64,000 nt of DNA, from NCBI RefSeq assembly GCF_043951865.1, contig NZ_JBINJF010000010.1, positions 62,001 to 126,000 of the forward strand, given 5' to 3'. This DNA is from JAMQKA01 sp043951865 (GTDB lineage Bacteria; Bacteroidota; Rhodothermia; Balneolales; Balneolaceae). The position numbers and the translations under genes were made by a program. The notes beneath the pieces were generated by a model, which made no database searches, was not told the DNA's origin, and worked only from the letters and a program-made list of their open reading frames with translations. This document shows, piece after piece, positions 55,386-64,000 of the stretch (its first letter is position 1; every line of letters begins with the position of its first letter).

Positions 55386-55973
55386 ATGGGCAAAAAGTCA
55401 CAGACTGTATATGCTTGTGAAGATAAATATGGTAAAGATTCGGAATTGTGGCTGAAACTGATTGATGGGGATAAAAGGGCGCTGGAACGACTTTTTATGC
55501 GCCATTACAATGATTTGGTTCAGTACGCGGTACGTATGTGCAGCTGCAGGGACTTTGCCGAGGATGCGATCCAGCAGCTGTTTTTAAAATTGTGGGAATC
55601 CCGCAGAGAATTACAACCGGTAAGCGGAGTTAAAACATACCTTTGGAAGGCTCTGAGAAATCATATGATTACCAAATTGAGAAAGATAAATCGCCGGGAA
55701 AATATATTGAATAAGAGAGCTTCTGACATTCGACACTCGGTAAATCTGAATGCCGAGGATTTGATGATTGAGCGTGAAATCGATCGTCAAACCAGCAGGC
55801 GGTTAAAGAAGGCACTGGATACCTTAACGGACCGTCAGAGAGAAGTGCTTATTTTAAAGTTTTATAGTGGATTAAACTATGAGGAAATAGAGCAGGTGAT
55901 GTCAATAAATTATCAGACAGCCCGAAATTATGTGTACGAAGCACTCCGTTTGTTGCAAAATGTTTTAAAGTGA
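55386..55973 (+). CDS. ECF RNA polymerase sigma factor (PUL 2)
   Basis: A 195-residue ECF sigma factor. Region 2 appears in LFMRHYNDLVQYAVRMCSCRDFAEDAIQQLFLKLW, region 4 in LDTLTDRQREVLILKFYSGLNYEEIEQVMSINYQTARNYVYEA. It is a distant paralogue of the PUL 1 sigma factor. It heads the second sigma / FecR / SusC / SusD row (55386-62454). ATG 55386. Confidence 0.92.
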   Translation: MGKKSQTVYACEDKYGKDSELWLKLIDGDKRALERLFMRHYNDLVQYAVRMCSCRDFAEDAIQQLFLKLWESRRELQPVSGVKTYLWKALRNHMITKLRKINRRENILNKRASDIRHSVNLNAEDLMIEREIDRQTSRRLKKALDTLTDRQREVLILKFYSGLNYEEIEQVMSINYQTARNYVYEALRLLQNVLK

Positions 55974-56153
55974 AACACAACGAACAAGAATACTCCGGTT
56001 TTGGGGTTTTACTAAGAGATATTTGCAGAACCTTCCTTTTGATCTTGTAAAGCCCGTTTTTTTGATAGAAAAAATCCAGTACAAACAGAAATCCCACCTC
56101 GTCTATTAAATAGAACAATAAAACGGGAACTATTTTAACACAACACCAGGGCT

Positions 56154-57209
56154 TTGACTACAAGCTGGCTGCATCCGGATTATAGCTTGGAAGAGTTGTT
56201 GAACAATGATTCCTTCAGAAACTGGACTAAAGGAAATGCCAGTACTGAAGAAAAGGCCTATTGGGATCAATGGGTCGGCGCGAGTGATAAGAATCGTAAA
56301 CTTGCCCTTGAAGCTCAGAAGAGGTTGACCGGGATTTCCATCAAGGAAAAGGAAGTTACGAATGCACGGGAAAATTGGAAAAAGCTAGAGGCGGCCCTTG
56401 AAAAAAAACCACGGCTCCGAAAAGTTGAGATATCCACGGCCCGGCGTACTGGTACCACAGGATGGATATGGAGGCTGGCCGCTGCAGTATTGGTGGCAGC
56501 GATAACCGGTTTGTCTGTCTATTTCTACCAGGTGGAAGAACCCGGGCCACAAGAAAATATCGTTAAACATGATGTCAAGACGGACTACGGTGAACAAAAA
56601 ACCATCTCCCTCAATGATGGATCCAGGATAACACTCAATGCCAATTCCACACTCATATACCAAACAAACACCCTGGACAGCCATGATATAGAAGTGTACC
56701 TGGAAGGGGAAGCCTACTTTTCAGTGACTACGAGGGAAGGGCCAGATCGAGCTCCCTTCAAGGTCCGTACGGCAGCGGGACAAGTAGAGGTGTTGGGCAC
56801 GGAGTTCGTCGTTTTCGCCAGGAATAGTAAAACCAGAGTGGTTCTGAAAAAAGGAAGTGTGTCTGTGGATCCTTTGAGGCCGGATCAGCAACTGCTGCTC
56901 AAGCCCGGTCAAATGGCAGAGCTGGACAGCTCCTGGGAAACGGTGCGCACAAAATCAGTCAATCCCGAAGTGTACACCTCTTGGCGAACAAGAATATTGG
57001 TTTTCGACAGGACACCGCTGGCCGAAGTAATTGAAAGGCTGGAGTATACTTTTGGGGTAAATGTAATCGTGAGAGAGCCGGACCTGTTTAAGCAGAAGAT
57101 TACAGGTTCGATAGAAAATGCCGGGTTAGAAGTGATTACATCCGCTCTTTCGAGAACAGTGGACACCTCATATCGAATAAGCGGGGACACTGTCTACCTG
57201 GGGAAATGA
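56154..57209 (+). CDS. FecR-type anti-sigma regulator (PUL 2)
   Basis: A 351-residue single-pass membrane protein with one helix near residues 103-125 (GWIWRLAAAVLVAAITGLSV) and periplasmic FecR segments (QKTISLNDGSRITLNANSTLIY, YLEGEAYFSV, VEVLGTEFVVFA) and a C-terminal secretin-like part (FDRTPLAEVIERLEYTFGV). The start is TTG 56154, since no ATG precedes the conserved N-terminal helix. It lies 180 bp after its sigma gene and 65 bp before susC. Confidence 0.88.
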   Translation: MTTSWLHPDYSLEELLNNDSFRNWTKGNASTEEKAYWDQWVGASDKNRKLALEAQKRLTGISIKEKEVTNARENWKKLEAALEKKPRLRKVEISTARRTGTTGWIWRLAAAVLVAAITGLSVYFYQVEEPGPQENIVKHDVKTDYGEQKTISLNDGSRITLNANSTLIYQTNTLDSHDIEVYLEGEAYFSVTTREGPDRAPFKVRTAAGQVEVLGTEFVVFARNSKTRVVLKKGSVSVDPLRPDQQLLLKPGQMAELDSSWETVRTKSVNPEVYTSWRTRILVFDRTPLAEVIERLEYTFGVNVIVREPDLFKQKITGSIENAGLEVITSALSRTVDTSYRISGDTVYLGK

Positions 57210-57274
57210 TTTTTCGATAGAAACGGGAAGGGTAACAAATACAATAAATAAACATAATACAAAACAAATGAGCC

Positions 57275-60200
57275 ATGAGATCACCAGGTACAATATCTAA
57301 AACTAAAATAGGCGTAATTGCGCTGCTGTTGGTTGTCTTTACAGGGATTGGAAGCCATAACAGCGTAAATGGACAGACGGTAGAAAGTCCACTCTATTCC
57401 TCGAATAGTCACACGGTGTTGGGAGTGCAGGGCATCATAACGTTGACCGATGCACTTTCCGAGATTGAAGATAACTACGATGTCTCTTTTCTGCACAATT
57501 CCAGGCTCCTGGAGGGTAAATTTGTAGATCGGGCTATTTTGGAGTCCGACAGCCTTGCCTATGTGCTGAGTGAACTGCTTATAAGAAAAGGGCTGCATTA
57601 CCGCAAAGAGACCGACCGCACGTACGTAATAATGCCAAAAGGCAAGATGCCCCAAAAGATGGTAACACTTGAAACGGTTACCGGTACCGTAAGGGATTCA
57701 CAGACGGGAGAAACACTGCCGGGTGTTAACGTGCTGGTAAGCGGAACAACCTCGGGAACGTCCACAGATGGGAACGGGAACTTTGAGTTGAATGTCCCCA
57801 GTCTCCAGGACACCCTCGTTTTTTCCTTTGTGGGTTTTGAAACTACAACGGTTCCTATCGATGGTCGCACTCAGATCGATGTGGAGATGACTCCCGAAAC
57901 TTTTCAGGGATCCGAATTGGTGGTTGTAGGATATCAAACACAAACCAAGGCAACAAGTACCGGCTCCATTTCAACAGTTCAGGGGGATGACATTGCAAAA
58001 GCCCCTGTTATCAATGCAGAAAATAATCTGGTTGGCCGACTTCCCGGGGTTGTTGCCCTTAACAATACCGGTCAGCCGGGCGAATCCGGGTCCACTCTCC
58101 GAATAAGAGGCAGTAATACGCTCGGTGATAACAGTCCCCTTGTTGTAATTGACGGGGTGACAAACCGGACAGGAGGTCTGAGCCGCCTGAACCCCAATGA
58201 TATTGAAAGTATCACCGTACTAAAGGATGCATCCGCTGCTATTTATGGTTCGCAGGCTGCAAACGGTGTGATCCTGGTAACCACCAAGCGAGGCCGGGAA
58301 GGAAAACCACAGGTGTCAATCTCCTATAATCAGGGATTTACGCAACCTACCAGGATACCGGAAATGGCCGACGCTGCCACCTATGCACAGATGATCAACG
58401 AGATTGACATGTACCGGGGGCGCCAGGAGCGGTATTCCGAGGAAGATATTGAAAAATACCGGGAGGGAACGAATCCGTGGACGCATCCCAATACCGATTG
58501 GTTTGACGCCGCTTTTAAGGATCTGTCCAAACAGAATAAAATGAATGTTTCTGTTTCAGGCGGCAGCGAGGCCATTAGCTATTACTTATCGCTGGGGTCA
58601 GCTAGTGAAAATGGTTTCTTTAAAGACAGCGGGTTTAAATATGACCAGTATAACTTCAGAAGTAATATAGAAGGGGAGATCAATGACAACCTGAACATAT
58701 CATTGAATCTCTCGGGCCGCCGCGAGCTGCAAGAGTCGCCCATCCGTGGAGTGGGTCCTACGTTCCGGGCACTGATGCGGGGTAAGCCAACTCTTCCCGC
58801 ATACTGGCCCAGCGGAGAGCCAGGTCCCGATATTGAATATGGCGACAACCCGGTAGTTACCGGTACCCAGGCCACGGGATACGATAGGGATAAACGTGAT
58901 GTGCTCCAGAGTAATATAAAGGTGGAGTTTGATGTTCCCTTTGTTGAAGGTCTTGAGTTTGAAAGCAACGTTTCCTATGACAAGGATTATCAGTTCAATA
59001 AGCTGTGGGAGACGCCGTGGTACCTTTATACCTGGGATTACCAAACATATGACTCTGATGGCGATCCGGTATTAACGCGAGCCAAAAGAGGATTGAATGA
59101 ACCCCAGCTGACACAGGAGGCCACCGACAATTACCAGGCTACACTTAACCTGATTGGGCGGTATCAGCAGGATTTTGGAGACCACGCATTCAACCTGCTT
59201 GCCGGTGTTGAACGGCAGACCTTTCAAGACCAGTTCTTCAGCGCCTACCGAGAGCAGTATCTCTCTGATTCCATCGACCAACTTTTCGCGGGTTCAGAAG
59301 CGCAAAAGGATAACGATGGAAGTGCCTTTGAAGGAGCTCGCCAAAACTACTTTGGGCGGATCAACTACAACTATAATGAGAAATATCTCATTGAGTTTGT
59401 TGGTCGCTATGACGGATCCTACATTTTCCCGGAAGGTAAACGATACGGATTTTTCCCGGGTATTTCAGTGGGATGGCGTCTTTCGGAGGAGTCGTTCTGG
59501 CAGGAAAATGTCTCATTTCTGGAGGGCTTCAAGATACGTGCCAGTTGGGGACAGACCGGGAATGACCGCATTGAGCCGTTTCAGTATATGACGACCTACG
59601 GGTTCGGGAATGGATATATTTTCGACCAGACCAATCTTGTGAAAAGTCTGCAACAGGAACGTATCCCCAACTCAAATGTAACCTGGGAGGTTGCAAACCA
59701 GTTTGATTTCGGCATCGATGCAGAGATGCTCGATGGCCGATTGACGGTTGAAGCGGACTATTTTAATTACCTCCGGTCAGATATTCTCTGGTGGCGCAAC
59801 GCCTCCATACCCACCACAGCAGGATTTTCTCTTCCCCGGGAAAATATTGGGGAAGTAGTAAATTCCGGGGTCGATGGCAGAATTAGCTATTCCGACCAGG
59901 TGGGTGGTTTCTCATTTGACGTTACGGGAAATGCCGGATACGCCTACAACAAAATCCAGTACTGGGATGAGGCGCCAGGGGTGCCAGACTATCAGCGCTC
60001 AACGGGCAGTCCCATGAATACCGGTCTTTACTACCAGGCAGACGGGGTTTACAACGACCAACAGGAGATCGACTCAAATCCAAGCTGGCCCGGTGCCCGT
60101 CCCGGTGATATAAAATTCGTGGATGTAAATGAAGACGGAGAAATTAACGGTCTGGACCGGGTGCGTATAGATAAAAATGAGATGCCCAGATTTACAGCCG

Positions 60201-60649
60201 GTCTGGCGCTCAATGCGGGCTATAAAAACTTTGACTTTTCGGCACTGCTGCAGGGGGCAACCGGCGCCGTTCGGTATGTATTTACCGAGTCCGGTGAAAT
60301 TGGCAACTTCCTGCAGAGTTATGCCGAAAAACGCTGGACACCTGAAAATCCGGATTCTGAGCATCCGCGGACGTATAACAGAACGGACGAGTACTGGACG
60401 TCCAACCAGAATACATACTTCCTCCGAAACGCGGACTACCTCCGGTTGAAATCGATTGAAATCGGGTACAACCTGCCGGCTAGCCTGGGTGAACAAGTGG
60501 GCTTGCAAAACATGCGGATCTATGTGAGTGGATATAACCTGCTTACGTTCGACAAACTCAAGGTATTTGATCCGGAAGCCTCGAGCAGCTCGGGACAGTA
60601 TTACCCGCAGAAAAGAGTCTTTAACGCCGGTATCTCGTTAACTTTCTAA
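57275..60649 (+). CDS. SusC/RagA TonB-dependent transporter with STN domain (PUL 2)
   Basis: A 1124-residue outer-membrane importer. After the signal region come an STN domain (~50-118: TLTDALSEIEDNYDVSFLHN), a carboxypeptidase-regulatory-like domain (GETLPGVNVLVSGTT), a plug (VVVGYQTQ, LVVIDGVTN, ITVLKDASAAIYGSQAANG) and the barrel. The regulatory domain is very similar to that of PUL 1 SusC (VPSLQDTLVFSFVG is identical). Base composition is uniform and like the flanks, in contrast to PUL 1. It signals through the adjacent FecR/sigma pair. Confidence 0.93.
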   Translation: MRSPGTISKTKIGVIALLLVVFTGIGSHNSVNGQTVESPLYSSNSHTVLGVQGIITLTDALSEIEDNYDVSFLHNSRLLEGKFVDRAILESDSLAYVLSELLIRKGLHYRKETDRTYVIMPKGKMPQKMVTLETVTGTVRDSQTGETLPGVNVLVSGTTSGTSTDGNGNFELNVPSLQDTLVFSFVGFETTTVPIDGRTQIDVEMTPETFQGSELVVVGYQTQTKATSTGSISTVQGDDIAKAPVINAENNLVGRLPGVVALNNTGQPGESGSTLRIRGSNTLGDNSPLVVIDGVTNRTGGLSRLNPNDIESITVLKDASAAIYGSQAANGVILVTTKRGREGKPQVSISYNQGFTQPTRIPEMADAATYAQMINEIDMYRGRQERYSEEDIEKYREGTNPWTHPNTDWFDAAFKDLSKQNKMNVSVSGGSEAISYYLSLGSASENGFFKDSGFKYDQYNFRSNIEGEINDNLNISLNLSGRRELQESPIRGVGPTFRALMRGKPTLPAYWPSGEPGPDIEYGDNPVVTGTQATGYDRDKRDVLQSNIKVEFDVPFVEGLEFESNVSYDKDYQFNKLWETPWYLYTWDYQTYDSDGDPVLTRAKRGLNEPQLTQEATDNYQATLNLIGRYQQDFGDHAFNLLAGVERQTFQDQFFSAYREQYLSDSIDQLFAGSEAQKDNDGSAFEGARQNYFGRINYNYNEKYLIEFVGRYDGSYIFPEGKRYGFFPGISVGWRLSEESFWQENVSFLEGFKIRASWGQTGNDRIEPFQYMTTYGFGNGYIFDQTNLVKSLQQERIPNSNVTWEVANQFDFGIDAEMLDGRLTVEADYFNYLRSDILWWRNASIPTTAGFSLPRENIGEVVNSGVDGRISYSDQVGGFSFDVTGNAGYAYNKIQYWDEAPGVPDYQRSTGSPMNTGLYYQADGVYNDQQEIDSNPSWPGARPGDIKFVDVNEDGEINGLDRVRIDKNEMPRFTAGLALNAGYKNFDFSALLQGATGAVRYVFTESGEIGNFLQSYAEKRWTPENPDSEHPRTYNRTDEYWTSNQNTYFLRNADYLRLKSIEIGYNLPASLGEQVGLQNMRIYVSGYNLLTFDKLKVFDPEASSSSGQYYPQKRVFNAGISLTF

Positions 60650-60660
60650 ACTTGACAGTC

Positions 60661-62454
60661 ATGAAGAATTTAATATTCAAACAGTTCTTTTTTCTTTTTT
60701 GTATTGCAGTGATTGTCACATCCTGTGATGATCAGATTCTTAACAAAAAGCCACTTGATCAGATATCCGAGGAGGATTTGTGGAACGATCCCGCACTGGT
60801 GGAATCGTACGTAAATGATATATACCAGGGCGTTGGTCACGGGTTCTTTGCCGTGAATGTGAGCTCGGGAGTCGATGAAACGATCATTACACACGGATGG
60901 AATGACACGCCGATAAAGCAAAGCAACATGACACCAGATGAGCTGGGATTGTTTGGTGATGGAGCAGTAGCCCCTTTTGATCATTTTCACTGGGATGACC
61001 TGTACGGCAATATCAGGAGCATCAATGTGTTCCTGGAAAATATCGGAGAATCCCCTGTTGAACAGAGCCTCAAGGACCGGCTGACCGGTGAAGTTCACTT
61101 TCTGCGGGCTTACTTCTATCATAACCTGGTCAAGCTGTATGGCGGGGTTCCGATCATTAAAGAGTCTTTTAATCTTGATGACGATTTTTTGGTTGAGCGC
61201 GACTCCTTCGAAGATTGTATCAACTTCATCGTCGAAGACTTGGATGCCGCCGCTTCTCTGCTGCCAACAGTAATTGAAGGGGACAAGGCTCACGCCAGCA
61301 AGGGGGCCGCACTTGCGCTTAAATCCCGTATTCTCACCTACGCGGCCAGTGACCTGTATGCACAAAACCCAAGTGGTAACGATTATACCGGCTATACCGG
61401 TGGTGATCAAACACAACGCTGGGAACGAGCTAAAGCGGCCGCTGAAGCGGTTATGGATCTCGGTTACAGCCTTTACCAGGCAGATCCCGCCCCGGGAGAT
61501 TCAACTGCTAAAAACTATGCTGACCTATTCCTGCAGAAAGATCACGAAGAAATCATCTTTGCACGATATTTCCTGCAGAATCAAAGTTATGAGTGGTATG
61601 AAGCCGATATGGGCCTGTTTCACGGTCCCAATGGCTGGCACAACTGGGGCGGTGACACCCCGCTTGGCCAGATGGTCGATGCCTACGAGATGGAGGATGG
61701 CACCGAATTCAACTGGCAGGCGTTTCGTAATGGAGATCCGGCTTACGGGGAATCACCGTATGAAAATCGGGACCCGAGGTTCTATGCCTCTATTTTTTAT
61801 AATGGCTCGCAGTGGAGAGAACGTCCGGCGGATATGATTGATCTGGACCCGGAAGGTATTGTGGAGACCGCCTCTTTTGAGGTGGAAGGCCAGAGCGACC
61901 TGCGTCCCGGCCTGGATACCCGGGACGGACCTATTGAAGACTGGAACGGCACCTATACAGGTTACTATATGCGGAAATTCCTGGATCCGAATGTCGATCA
62001 CCAGTTCTTCCGCCAGGAGGTACCGTGGATTTTTATCCGGTATGCTGAGATTCTGTTGAACTACGCCGAGGCATCAATTGAACTCGACGAAGAGGGGGAT
62101 GCCCGTACCGCCCTTAATGCCATACGAGAGCGAGCCGGCATGCCCGATATCCCGGCCACGGAAACCGGGCAGGACCTCATGGAACGATACCGAAATGAAC
62201 GGCGGATTGAACTGGCCTTTGAAGACCATCGCTATTTTGATGTACGCCGTTGGATGATTGCTCCCGATGTGTATGAAAACGGAGAAGGCGTTAACATCAT
62301 CGGAAGGTTGAACAATAACGGCAGCTATACTTTTGAGTATAATATTGTTGAAATTGATCAGCGTCAATGGAACGACAACGCCTACTTCCTGCCCATTCCC
62401 CGGTACGAAATGGAGAGAAATGAAAATCTTGAGCAAAATCCCGGGTATAACTAG
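60661..62454 (+). CDS. SusD/RagB surface glycan-binding lipoprotein (PUL 2)
   Basis: A 597-residue lipoprotein (AVIVTSC, Cys22) with SusD landmarks LNKKPLDQISEEDLWNDPALVESYVNDIY, LLNYAEASIELDEEGDARTALNAIRERAG, NERRIELAFEDHRYFDVRRW and FLPIPRYEMERNENLEQNPGYN. It partners SusC 11 bp upstream. ATG 60661 is preferred to TTG 60652 because it begins the lipoprotein signal. Confidence 0.93.
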   Translation: MKNLIFKQFFFLFCIAVIVTSCDDQILNKKPLDQISEEDLWNDPALVESYVNDIYQGVGHGFFAVNVSSGVDETIITHGWNDTPIKQSNMTPDELGLFGDGAVAPFDHFHWDDLYGNIRSINVFLENIGESPVEQSLKDRLTGEVHFLRAYFYHNLVKLYGGVPIIKESFNLDDDFLVERDSFEDCINFIVEDLDAAASLLPTVIEGDKAHASKGAALALKSRILTYAASDLYAQNPSGNDYTGYTGGDQTQRWERAKAAAEAVMDLGYSLYQADPAPGDSTAKNYADLFLQKDHEEIIFARYFLQNQSYEWYEADMGLFHGPNGWHNWGGDTPLGQMVDAYEMEDGTEFNWQAFRNGDPAYGESPYENRDPRFYASIFYNGSQWRERPADMIDLDPEGIVETASFEVEGQSDLRPGLDTRDGPIEDWNGTYTGYYMRKFLDPNVDHQFFRQEVPWIFIRYAEILLNYAEASIELDEEGDARTALNAIRERAGMPDIPATETGQDLMERYRNERRIELAFEDHRYFDVRRWMIAPDVYENGEGVNIIGRLNNNGSYTFEYNIVEIDQRQWNDNAYFLPIPRYEMERNENLEQNPGYN

Positions 62455-62466
62455 CCCGGATTTTTC
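62438..62466 (+). terminator. Terminator overlapping the susD stop codon (PUL 2)
   Basis: CCGGG (62441-62445) pairs with CCCGG (62455-62459), with further A-T pairs outside a bulged C, followed by a T-run from 62461. The TAG stop of susD lies in the loop, so susCD of PUL 2 probably ends here. Confidence 0.55.
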
Positions 62467-62864
62467 ACCAAGAAATTTGTTTTTCAGCAAGACGAAGGGC
62501 AATGGGCCGCGCAGGCGTACGTTGGTACGTTGAGCAGGTGATTTATCCTTCAACGCAGCTGAAAGGCCCATTTCGCAGCCTATTACAGACTGTAATAATA
62601 ATTGGGCAGTAAAAAATGGGATAAGTTATGGTCATCCATAAAGTTACATGATTTTATCCAAAATACTCGTGAGAAATCCGGGTTAGAAAACATGTTTGTA
62701 AGCGGGGAAATACCTGAAATTGGATTATAGCTTGTAAAATTAAGCGATTAGCAATACCCTGTTTATTATATATTTTAATATCGCGAAGCAGGTTTATGAT
62801 GAACCTGCTTCGTTTCCTATTTTAGTTACCGTTAAATAAATATTGACCATATTTTAATTTGAAA
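62467..62864. other. Intergenic region with a structured element and a 17-bp palindrome
   Basis: The element at about 62491-62597 holds AATGGGCC (62501-62508) with its inverted match GGCCCATT (62565-62572), a tandem GTACGTTG (62517-62532), and TATTACAG-A-CTGTAATA (62581-62597), a perfect odd palindrome of operator form. It may be a dispersed repeat or a regulatory site for the gene at 62865. The remaining ~260 bp are AT-rich with no gene. Confidence 0.4.
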
Positions 62865-64000
62865 ATGGAAAAAATAATTGTTGGAAAATCTGTCTCAGGC
62901 TGCACTCCACTGAAATTGTGGCCTTCAATACTCGCTTTGTTGATAATCTTTGCTGGCTGTTCTCAAAATGAACCAGATTTTGACCAGCTCAGCGACCAGG
63001 AAAAACGGAGTGCGGAAAACGCCCTGGCTGGTCTGGAAACCAGGGAAGGCCTGGAAACCACCCTGTTTGCGGCCGAAGATATGCTGGTCAATCCCACCAA
63101 TATGGATATTGATGCCGAGGGGCGCGTATGGGTGACCGAAGGATACAACTATCGGCCGGATCTGAACCCGGAGAACCCCACCCGCCCGGAAGGCGACCGT
63201 ATTGTCATTCTGGAAGACACCGATGGGGACGGCAGGGCAGATGACAGCAAGGTATTTTACCAGGGGAACGACATCAACGCCGCCCTGGGGATTATGGTGC
63301 TGGACGAGAGGGTGATCGTGTCGGTAAGTCCCTATGTGTACGTATTTTATGACGATGACGGTGATGACAAAGCCGACCGCAAAGAGGTGATGTTCAGCGG
63401 CATCCAGGGCGAACAGCACGATCATGCCGTCCACGCTTTTGTCTTTGGTCCCGATGGGAAATTATATTTCAATTTCGGAAACGAGGGGAAGGTACTCAAA
63501 GACGCTGAAGGCAACATCATTAAAGATATATTTGGAAATGAGATTACCGATGAAGGCGATCCCTACCGGCAGGGGATGGTGTTCCGCAGCGACCGCGACG
63601 GCAGTAACGTAGAGGTGCTGGCCCATAACTTCCGGAACAACTACGAGGTGGCGGTCGATTCCTACGGGACCCTGTGGCAGTCCGACAATGACGACGACGG
63701 CAACAAGGCCGTGCGCATTAATTACGTTATGGAGTATGGAAACTACGGCTACACCGATGAAATTACCGGGGCTGGCTGGCGCACGCGTCGCACCGGTATG
63801 GCCGAGGATATTCCCACGCGCCACTGGTATCAAAATGATCCCGGTTCTATACCAAATTTACTGCAGACGGGCGCCGGATCTCCCACTGGTATCGTGTTTT
63901 ACGAGGGAGAACTCCTGCCGGAAGTATTTCACAACCAGATGATTCACACCGATGCCGGGCCCAATGTCGTCCGGTCATACCCGGTTGAAAAGGATGGGGC
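62865..64000 (+). CDS. PVC-type membrane-bound dehydrogenase propeller, lipoprotein (3' end outside window)
   Basis: Read from ATG 62865 and open to the window end (378 residues). A lipoprotein signal (ILALLIIFAGC, Cys32) is followed by a Planctomycetes-type dehydrogenase propeller: ETTLFAAEDMLVNPTNMDIDAEGRVWVTE, DRIVILEDTDGDGRADDSKV, NNYEVAVDSYGTLWQSDND, AGSPTGIVFYEG. Family members are usually ~1000 residues with HEAT repeats and a heme- or copper-binding end; those parts are not visible. It resembles the propeller of the fusion at 50703 but starts without a ThuA domain. It is the likely next gene of PUL 2. Confidence 0.8.
   Translation, partial: MEKIIVGKSVSGCTPLKLWPSILALLIIFAGCSQNEPDFDQLSDQEKRSAENALAGLETREGLETTLFAAEDMLVNPTNMDIDAEGRVWVTEGYNYRPDLNPENPTRPEGDRIVILEDTDGDGRADDSKVFYQGNDINAALGIMVLDERVIVSVSPYVYVFYDDDGDDKADRKEVMFSGIQGEQHDHAVHAFVFGPDGKLYFNFGNEGKVLKDAEGNIIKDIFGNEITDEGDPYRQGMVFRSDRDGSNVEVLAHNFRNNYEVAVDSYGTLWQSDNDDDGNKAVRINYVMEYGNYGYTDEITGAGWRTRRTGMAEDIPTRHWYQNDPGSIPNLLQTGAGSPTGIVFYEGELLPEVFHNQMIHTDAGPNVVRSYPVEKDG

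Noticed and set aside
56018..56062. A possible fourth copy of the dispersed repeat
   Set aside because: Only about 12 bases (TTTGCAGAACCT) match the repeat start and the diagnostic GGGAGTACAACTCCC core is missing.
1..64000. CRISPR array, rRNA or tRNA genes
   Set aside because: No regularly spaced direct repeats and no recognisable tRNA T-loop/acceptor pattern or rRNA core was seen by eye; a tRNA could still be missed without a search program.

Overview
The window looks like part of a chromosome from a Bacteroidota-type bacterium, most likely in the Balneolota/Rhodothermota branch. The grounds are two complete ECF sigma / FecR / SusC / SusD modules, many outer-membrane lipoproteins, a fused cobalamin-dependent acyl-CoA mutase, an ebo locus, weak Shine-Dalgarno signals and frequent TTG starts. 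The genus is an inference. No rRNA, tRNA or CRISPR array was recognised.

Layout. (1) 1-3125: end of an asparagine-synthase-like gene overlapping a radical SAM gene, then a flavin-dependent halogenase-like gene; this resembles a small specialised-metabolism cluster cut by the window edge. (2) 3253-6415, minus strand: NAD salvage (pncB, pncA) with an FAD amino-acid-oxidase-type gene. (3) 6671-11978: an Ig-like lipoprotein and the fused mutase IcmF. (4) 12212-14429: two paralogous LacI regulators. (5) 15064-21133: a TPR/FG-GAP/UnbV lipoprotein, a CRTAC1/UnbV protein and an UnbU/RnfD-like membrane protein. (6) 21694-25664: a two-gene cassette, a DUF1080+PA14 lipoprotein followed by a sugar-dehydrogenase-type beta-propeller fused to a blue-copper (azurin-like) domain, bracketed by inverted copies of a dispersed repeat. 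(7) 25936-28856, minus strand: eboA-eboB-eboC. (8) 29443-46318: PUL 1 (sigma, FecR, SusC, SusD), then a second copy of the DUF1080 / propeller-azurin cassette, a DUF6807 (PmoA-like) protein, a sugar isomerase/epimerase and another UnbV/VCBS lipoprotein. (9) 46341-48019: decayed IS982 transposase and decayed transporter around a ThuA gene. (10) 48108-55014: cupin, the two halves of a Tm-1-like protein, a ThuA/PVC-propeller/HEAT/azurin fusion and a GH43 enzyme. (11) 55386-64000: PUL 2 (sigma, FecR, SusC, SusD) and the start of a PVC-type dehydrogenase.

How the genes may work together. SusCD modules import oligosaccharides. DUF1080 proteins, ThuA proteins and TIM-barrel isomerases belong to families linked to keto-sugar (3-keto-glycoside) metabolism. 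The propeller-azurin fusions look like periplasmic sugar-oxidising enzymes with a built-in copper electron carrier. The inferred theme is oxidative glycan or glycoside breakdown in the periplasm with electrons leaving through blue copper. The cassette occurs twice, each time near an UnbV-family gene.

Composition. From about 32.1 kb to about 44.9 kb the DNA is clearly more AT-rich than the rest. Both edges fall inside genes (susC of PUL 1 and the UnbV/VCBS gene), and an IS982 remnant lies just past the right edge. This suggests that most of PUL 1 was replaced or imported by recombination.
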